From: JAQVPN01 sp036170435 | GTDB lineage: Bacteria; Patescibacteriota; Gracilibacteria; BD1-5; UBA6164 | Assembly (NCBI GenBank): GCA_036170435.1 | Contig: JAVHPF010000044.1 | Coordinates: 1-13,946 of the forward strand | DNA: 13,946 bases | Reading direction: 5' to 3' | Shown: in pieces, positions 8,395 to 13,946 of the stretch | How the letters are laid out: every line of letters starts with the position of its first letter | Numbering within the stretch: position 1 is the first letter of the stretch | Translations under genes and position numbers: made by a program | Notes under the pieces: generated by a model | Told to the model about the DNA's origin: nothing | Databases searched by the model: none | Seen by the model: the letters and a program-made list of their open reading frames with translations, nothing else

Positions 8395-9948
8395 TTAAAG
8401 TATTTGATAACAGTTAGTAGTATCTGGAATAACTATCCGACTTGCATCAATAACTTTTTTTCTTGAAAAAGCATTTTTCAAAGCTAAAGCTGAACCATCG
8501 TACTCTCCATGATTTATGAAAAGTTGAGTGTTTTTATCCTGCTTTAATTTCAAAGATTTTGCCAAATCAAGTAAATCATGTTCATCACCATGTCCTGAAA
8601 ATGATTTAAATGAAAGAATCTTAGCTGAAACCTCGATACATCCTAATTTAGGGATTTCTAGAAGTTTCTTCCCATCAAATAGTAAACGACCAAAAGTTCC
8701 TTCAGACATGTGTCCAATAAGGAAAACTCTATTATTTGATAGTGTTAAAATTTCAGGTAAATGTTTAATAATAGCACCGCCTTGAATCATCCCTCCAGAT
8801 GAAATCAATATTTTTGGGCCAGTATCTTTTTGAAATTTCTGCAAATCCGCTTTATTTTGGATTATTTTAATTTGCATAGTATTCAAAAATTCGCATTCAC
8901 TTCTACTTGTATAAATCGGCATCAACTTCAAAGCTAATGGTGAGTCTAAATAGACACTAATACTTCCAGTTTTTATAGCTAACATTTTGTTTAAAACTTC
9001 CAGAATCTCCGGAGTTCTTTGATAAGAAAATGCTGGTATTAAAATAGTAGAAGACCGTTTTATAGCTTTTAAAATTTCTTGTTCCATTTGGATGAATTCT
9101 GACTCACGAGATGTGTGTAATTTCCCTCCATATGTTGATTCAATCATTGCCCAAGATAATGGTTCTTTTACCTTATCAGGAACACCTAAGAACAATGGGT
9201 CATTAACACGACCGATATCACCAGAAAAAAGTAGAAATTTGTATTTACCTTTACTAGATTCCAATCGTACAACAATCATAGCACTGCCTAGTACATGAGC
9301 AGCATTATACAGCTTTATGAAAATTCCTGGTAGAATATTTGTCCAATATCCATAATCAAATCCAATTGTCATATGCATAAGCTTTTTAACATCGGATATT
9401 GTATAAAGAACTTCAACTGGAGCCTTTTTAGGACGTTTAGCATTAGCTCTTTTTGTAGAAATATGCATAAATTCCTCTAGCTGATGCATATCTTCAGGAG
9501 GAAAATTTTTATGCATTCTTCTTTTTTGAGTTTTTATTCTCAACTTAGAAGGTTTAGCAACATTTTCATCTTCAGAATTAGCCTCCATCATTTGGATTTT
9601 AGCCGCATCATTTAACATAGGTTGAATGATTTCTTTTGTTAGATAATGAGTATAAACCTTTCCTTTAAAAGGATATTTAAAAAACTCACTATTAACAATA
9701 AATGGTAATCGACCTGAGTGGTCAATATGTGCATGAGTAAGTAAAACCGCATCAAGCATTGATGGATCAAAATCAAATTCTCTATTGTATAAATCATCAT
9801 CAGCTGTTCCTTGATGAAGACCACAATCGATAAGAATATTGAATTTACCATAGTTATTATGAACAGAAAGTACTGATGATGAACCAGTAATACTCTTCCC
9901 TTCTTCATCCTTTGTTCCTCCAAGTAGTCTCAATGATGCTTTAAGCAT
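8395..9948 (-). CDS. beta-CASP metallo-beta-lactamase nuclease (standard-code gene)
   Basis: Probable zinc-dependent RNA nuclease of the CPSF/RNase J-like beta-CASP family, 517 residues from ATG 9948 to TAA 8395. The MBL domain begins with LLGGTKDEEGKSITGSSSVL and carries THAHIDH (His72, His74, Asp76, His77), NAAHVLGS (His218) and FSGDIG (Asp244). The beta-CASP and RMMBL parts carry IESTYGG (Glu270), AFSYQRT, SSGGMIQGG, GHMSEGTFGR, FSGHGDEHDL (His453) and FINHGEYDG (His480). All metal ligands are present, so it should be active. A basic segment lies at about 134-175. Unlike every other long gene here it has no TGA codon among 34 Gly codons, uses CGN for 8 of 18 Arg, and has AAGGA 6 bases before the ATG. 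Recent acquisition from a standard-code organism is the simplest explanation. Whether it cuts endo- or exonucleolytically cannot be told. Confidence 0.93.
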   Translation of the reverse strand: MLKASLRLLGGTKDEEGKSITGSSSVLSVHNNYGKFNILIDCGLHQGTADDDLYNREFDFDPSMLDAVLLTHAHIDHSGRLPFIVNSEFFKYPFKGKVYTHYLTKEIIQPMLNDAAKIQMMEANSEDENVAKPSKLRIKTQKRRMHKNFPPEDMHQLEEFMHISTKRANAKRPKKAPVEVLYTISDVKKLMHMTIGFDYGYWTNILPGIFIKLYNAAHVLGSAMIVVRLESSKGKYKFLLFSGDIGRVNDPLFLGVPDKVKEPLSWAMIESTYGGKLHTSRESEFIQMEQEILKAIKRSSTILIPAFSYQRTPEILEVLNKMLAIKTGSISVYLDSPLALKLMPIYTSRSECEFLNTMQIKIIQNKADLQKFQKDTGPKILISSGGMIQGGAIIKHLPEILTLSNNRVFLIGHMSEGTFGRLLFDGKKLLEIPKLGCIEVSAKILSFKSFSGHGDEHDLLDLAKSLKLKQDKNTQLFINHGEYDGSALALKNAFSRKKVIDASRIVIPDTTNCYQIL

Positions 9949-9954
9949 GACTTA

Positions 9955-9960
9955 TCCTTT
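9955..9960 (-). promoter_or_regulatory. Shine-Dalgarno-like site of the beta-CASP gene
   Basis: On the minus strand AAGGA(T) lies about 6 bases before ATG 9948 (AAAAAGGATAAGTC then ATG). This spacing is normal. No other gene start in the window has a comparable purine-rich GGA motif. It supports ATG 9948 as the start and is one of the features that set this gene apart. Confidence 0.6.
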
Positions 9961-9991
9961 TTGTGTATTATTTGTGTTTTTGTTTGAATTA

Positions 9992-10019
9992 TTTATAATG
10001 ATTAAAATTAAGATGTCAA
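9992..10019 (-). promoter_or_regulatory. near-consensus sigma70-type promoter for the beta-CASP gene
   Basis: On the minus strand, TTGACA (10019-10014, perfect -35) and TATAAA (9997-9992, 5 of 6) are separated by 16 bp. The predicted start point is near 9985, giving a 5' leader of about 36 bases that contains the AAGGA site. It is the best promoter match in the window. The intergenic region 9949-10063 shows nothing else. Confidence 0.65.
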
Positions 10020-10063
10020 AACAAATAAGAAAAAACTTTTAATATAAATTTAATGTTTTAAAA

Positions 10064-10109
10064 AAAATAAAAAGAGATATTTCCAATTGGAAATATCTCT
10101 TTTTATTTT
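10064..10109. terminator. 46-bp perfect palindrome, terminator of the RNase R/beta-CASP operon
   Basis: The two 23-bp arms meet without a loop at CCAA|TTGG (centre between 10086 and 10087). The core is AGAGATATTTCC / GGAAATATCT, flanked by A and T runs, so both strands show a hairpin followed by a U-tract. On minus it terminates the beta-CASP gene whose stop (10108-10110) overlaps the arm. On plus there is no gene for it to terminate. It also insulates the promoter of the 8395-9948 gene from upstream transcription. Confidence 0.85.
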
Positions 10110-12390
10110 AAATTTTAATTTTAATTTCATCTCAAAGTTTTGGAATAATAACATCTATATTAGATTTTACTTTTCTTATTTCTTTAGCTAAGACTTCTCT
10201 TGACTCATTTCAATGAGTTAATGCTAATTTAGCTTTTTTAGAATAAGTTAATTTTTTAGTTGTATATTCTATTAAATCATCTTTTCATATATGAGAAGAA
10301 TATCATTTTATTTGGACTACTTTACATTTTACATCATAAAGATTATTATCAATCAATATTTGTTTTTTTCAAGATAAAATTTCGGATCAAAGAGTTCATT
10401 CTGCTTGATAACCTGTAAATATTATTTTAGCATCTGGATCATCAATAATATTTTTTAGATGATTAATTATAGATCATCATTGAAGCATTCAACCAGAAGA
10501 AACTATTACTTCTTTTGATTTTATTCTTTCAGGCTTATATAAATCTCTATATTCTCATCTTTCAAGTACTCTTACTAGTTCTTTTCAGAATATAGCTAAT
10601 TGTATTTCTGTTTTTAAAAGAGCGTATTTATCTCATAATTTAGTTGTAAAAACACTATTTAGTCTTTCAGATAAAGGAGAATCAAGTACAATATTTCAAG
10701 TAAATATATTTTCTTGTACTATTGTAATTTGATCATTTATAGCATTTATTATACCAGCTAATCTTATTTTCTCATTTATTTCTTCTTCACTAGGATTTTC
10801 TATTTTTTCTAATATTAAAAATCTTTCTTTAAATGGTTTTAATCATTTTTTTAATGGTTTAAATTGGTCATATAAAGGTCTATTATCAGCTTTATTTTGA
10901 AGTAATTCAAGTATAATCTCTTGAGTCCTTTGTAGAGAAAATGCTGCAACTAATGTTTTTCAAACTGTAGAATTTAATTCATATAGAAATTTTTTAAAAT
11001 CTTCTTGTTTATCGGGATGATTTCTATCAGCATAAGTTGATTCTATTTGAACATAATCAAATTTAAAAGGTGGAATATCTGGAACTCCTGAAAGATTTGG
11101 ATCAGTAAATTTTCATAAATCTCATGATAATAAGAAATTTGTATGTTCTTTTTTAAATGGAGCATTAAAAGTACTTGTATTTAAAGCGTGCTCTACTTTT
11201 TTTGTAACCAAAGTTACAACAGCCTGTACACTTCATTCTATATGTCCTGCATCGAAAAATCTCAATTTAAAAGCCTCAATAACTTTTTGATTATCTTTTG
11301 TAAAAACAGGTTCAAGTAAGTTTGAAAAAATCAGTATATCGTCTTTTGAAAATGGAAAAAGTAAACAAGATTCTTTTATTGCTTCTATATCTGCCTTAGT
11401 CTTTATATTATGTGCTTCTAAAAGTTTTTGTTTTTCAGAATATAAATCATTTTTTTGATTATTTTTATCATTTACAAAATTTAAAGCTTCTAATAATTTT
11501 TCTCTTAAATTCTTATTTTCTTTATTGATTTTACTTATATCATTTAAAGTTTTTTTCCATTTATTAATTATAGCTTGTTTTAAATGAGGTAAAACATAGA
11601 TTTTCTTATTATAAGCTGCTTTAACCATTTTTGGAATCTCTTCATCTATTCTTTCATCATCAAGGCTTGAAATAATTATTCTCGTATCTAGATCAATATC
11701 TTCTCAAACTTCAAGTGTATGTATCATACTTAAAGTCTTCACAATATCATCTTCTTCATAAAGAAGTTCTATATCATTTCATCAAATAGCTTTTGCTATA
11801 TCTGATTCTTTTAATATATTATTTTTAACAAGCTGAGCTTTTGCGAAAAATATAAAATCAATTAAAGAAAAAGAAGTAGTTCATTTTAATCTATTTAAAA
11901 AATCATTTTTTGATTTTCTATCTTTTTTATTAAGATTTGTGTTATTTTGTAATTCTTCGTATTCTTTTACTGCTCTAAAATATTCTTTCAATTGTTGTCA
12001 TTTTTTCTTTTGTCATTCTTCTTGTTCTTCTATCATTCTTCTTGTAAGTACAACATAACTTTCAAGCATATGTCTACCTAAATTTTTTGTAGTTGAACTC
12101 ATTAAAATTTTTCAAGAAAATCATTTTTTTACAAGCATGGGTAATCTACCTATATGATCCATATGAGCATGAGTAATAATCACGTAATCTGCTTTTATAG
12201 CATTTTCATCTATTTGAGAGTTTGCTTCTTCGGCAATTTTTCATCATTGAAAAATTCAAATATCAGTCAATATTCTTACTTTTGAATTTCATAAATCAAC
12301 TGTCATCAAAGTAGATGAACCAGTAAGATTTATTCATTTTTCCTTGTCGTCAATTCATCAAATATATTTTATTGAAACTTCATTTTTCAT
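10108..12390 (-). CDS. large beta-CASP metallo-beta-lactamase nuclease (RNase J/CPSF-like), recoded
   Basis: A 760-residue protein from ATG 12390 to TAA 10108, longer than the usual 450-560. The MBL domain has LTGSSTLM, THAHMDHIGRLP (His74, His76, Asp78, His79), DAGHIEGS (His383) and LSGDLG (Asp424). The beta-CASP/RMMBL parts have IESTYADRNH (Glu450), AFSLQRT, SSGGMLQGG, GYQAEGTLGSE, GYSSHIGKDDL (His700) and LTHGNE (His726). Ligands are complete, so RNase activity is likely. The distance from HxHxDH to the third His motif is about 305 residues, against about 140 in the neighbouring homologue. The extra part (about 110-200 and 235-375) is Lys/Glu-rich and includes a likely coiled coil at about 270-325. 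A further insertion lies at about 500-560. Many glycines are TGA (about 16 of the first 20). It starts 17 bp after the RNase R-like gene, forming an operon. Confidence 0.92.
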
Positions 12391-12407
12391 ATTTTTTAAT
12401 TGTTTTA

Positions 12408-13946
12408 TTAAACTAATTCGAAATTTATAGCAAGTTCTTCTTTATTTACTGATACCAATCTAAATTTAGGTCTATCTCAGATTTTAATTATTTTCTGATC
12501 TGGAGTAATTATTTCAGCAAGTCATTTATCTATTTTATTGTAAGAATATCCAGCTTCTTTATCTAAATCTAGACTTCATCAGATATTTGCATAATCTAGT
12601 TGTATTTGAGTTCATCTTTCGTTGATCATCATTATAGTTCCATCAAATACTTCTCCTATTTTTGGTTCTAAATGTTTAATATAGTAAAGAGTATTTATTT
12701 TTCTCTCTATATTTTCTGCTCTTTGTTCTTTTAAACTACAATTCATTGCAACTTCCTCAAGTAACTCATTATAATGCATTTCATCTAATTCTCCGTGTAG
12801 AGTTTCTTTGATAATTCTATGAATTTGAGTATCAGCATATCTTCTGATTGGTGAAGTAAACCAAGAATATCATTTTTTTAATGCTAAACCATGATGTCAT
12901 TCTAATTTATCAGTAACTTTAGCTAATTGTAATGTTCTCATTATTAATGAAGATAATGCATTTTCTTTTTCGTGCAACTTAATTAGTTTAAGTAATTTAT
13001 CTATATTTCCAGCATTTACATCGAGTCATTCTATATCTACTTCCAAATAAGCTAAAATAGTTTTAAGTAATTCTATTTTTTCTTTTTTTGGTTCCTGGTG
13101 TGTTCTATGAAGAAATGGTCAAGACCCATATATATTAGCTACTGTTTCATTTGCTGCAACCATAAGAGCTTTTATTAAATCATTTGATTCATAAGTTTCA
13201 TATTTTTTAAATTCTACAGGATTTCTATTTTCATCTAACTTGATTTTTATTTCCGAATTTTCAAAAATAAGTTCTCATTCTTTTCTTCTCAAATCATTTA
13301 AAAGTCTTGATAATTCAAAAGAATTTTTAACAGTTTCTATTAGATTTTCATCTACTTTATCAGAAAATTGCATTTCATCTCATAATCCTCTTTTTCCTTC
13401 AAATATTTCTTGAACTTCTTTATATGTAGTTTGAGCATTAGATTTAATAACTGATTCATATACTTTTGATTTAGAAAAATCTATTTTCCCATATTTATCA
13501 ACTATCATTTCACAAGTCATAGTAAGTTTATCCTCATTTGGATTCAAACTACAAAGTCCATTACTAAGTTTTTCTGGAATCATTGGGATAACTTTATCCA
13601 CAAAATATATACTTGTAGCTCTTTTTCGAGCTTCTTCTCATACAAGAGAATCTTCTTTTACATAATGAGTAACATCAGCAATATGAACATAAAGTTTGAA
13701 TTCTCAATTTGGAAGAGCTTCTACGCTTACAGCATCATCTATATCTTTAGTATCTGGTCAATCTATGGTAATAGTATATAAATCTCTTAAATCTACTCTT
13801 TTGGCAATTTCAGATTCTTCTATAAGTTCACTCATAGCATCAACTTCAGCTAATACTTCAGGGGAAAATTCTATTTCTACTCCAGATTTCAGAACTATAG
13901 CAAGTTCATCAAGTGAATTTTGCCATTTTGGATGAAGTTTTGATTT
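12408..13946 (-). CDS. rnr: RNase R/RNase II family 3'-5' exoribonuclease (5' end off the window)
   Basis: Processive hydrolytic 3'-5' exoribonuclease of the RNB family. 512 codons are visible; the start and the N-terminal cold-shock domains lie beyond the right edge. The RNB domain begins with LYTITIDGPDTKDIDDAVSV, whose Asp62, Asp68, Asp70 and Asp71 (numbered within the window) match the RNase II metal-binding Asp201/207/209/210. HIADVTHYV, RATSIYF, VIPMIPEKLSNGLCSLNP, FLHRTHQEPK and FTSPIRRYADTQIHR follow. A C-terminal S1-like domain (GEVFDGTIMMINERG, about 428-510) ends at TAA 12408. TGA is Gly in several places, including the TIDG motif. The order in RNase II also fits, but HRTHQEPK and the S1 end favour RNase R. 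It is transcribed with the downstream beta-CASP nuclease, so the operon joins exo- and beta-CASP RNA decay. Confidence 0.94.

Noticed and set aside
7809..8417. Glu/Val-rich open frames in another plus frame over the helicase tail
   Set aside because: Frame-shifted readings of GGAAGA-type repeats; the real frame continues through TGA as Gly to 8359.
98..13946. UGA as tryptophan (Mycoplasma-type code 4)
   Set aside because: TGA falls on invariant Gly in S41, MltG, DEAD-box, CysRS and RNB motifs, while TGG is still used for Trp.
1..13946. CRISPR array, tRNA or rRNA genes, insertion sequence, prophage
   Set aside because: No regularly spaced repeats, no cloverleaf or rRNA sequence and no transposase or integrase motif were seen; in particular no tRNA-Gly(UCA) is in this window.

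Overview
The window is AT-rich DNA from a bacterium that reads UGA as glycine (genetic code 25). This points to the candidate phyla Absconditabacteria (SR1) or Gracilibacteria (BD1-5/GN02). Nearly every gene is interrupted by TGA in the standard code but becomes one full-length protein when TGA is read as Gly. The TGA codons fall on invariant glycines: motif V AAR-G of the DEAD-box helicase, DPG-G and NA-G-SASASE of the S41 peptidase, LE-G-FLYPDTY of MltG, and ITI-DG-PD of the RNB nuclease. All twelve gene ends visible use TAA. There is one 100-N assembly gap (4812-4911).

Layout. 1-60 (+) is the last 19 codons of an unidentified gene. It converges on cysS (98-1564, -), and the two share a bidirectional terminator. 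Upstream of cysS are a REP-like hairpin repeat and a thioredoxin-like [2Fe-2S] ferredoxin gene (1654-1896, -). A divergent intergenic region leads to a five-gene plus-strand operon (2054-6564): a one-TM protein, a small two-TM protein, a secreted S41 C-terminal processing peptidase with PDZ domain, a secreted transglutaminase-like protein (broken by the N gap) and the lytic transglycosylase MltG. This looks like a cell-envelope/peptidoglycan module.

From 6674 to the end the window is about RNA turnover. It holds a DEAD-box RNA helicase with a long RGG-rich tail (6674-8359, +), a beta-CASP metallo-beta-lactamase nuclease (8395-9948, -), a second, larger beta-CASP nuclease (10108-12390, -) and an RNase R/II-type exoribonuclease (12408 to beyond the right edge, -). 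The last two are 17 bp apart and form an operon. Together they provide a helicase, a 3'-5' exonuclease and RNase J/CPSF-like nucleases, the usual parts of an RNA-decay machine.

The most unusual item is the 8395-9948 gene. Its 517 codons contain no TGA although it encodes 34 glycines, 8 of its 18 arginines use CGN codons in an AGA-dominated region, it alone has a Shine-Dalgarno-like AAGGA, it has a near-consensus sigma70-type promoter, and it lies between two strong terminators. It looks like a gene acquired from a standard-code donor and not yet adapted to the host code, next to a recoded relative of the same family.
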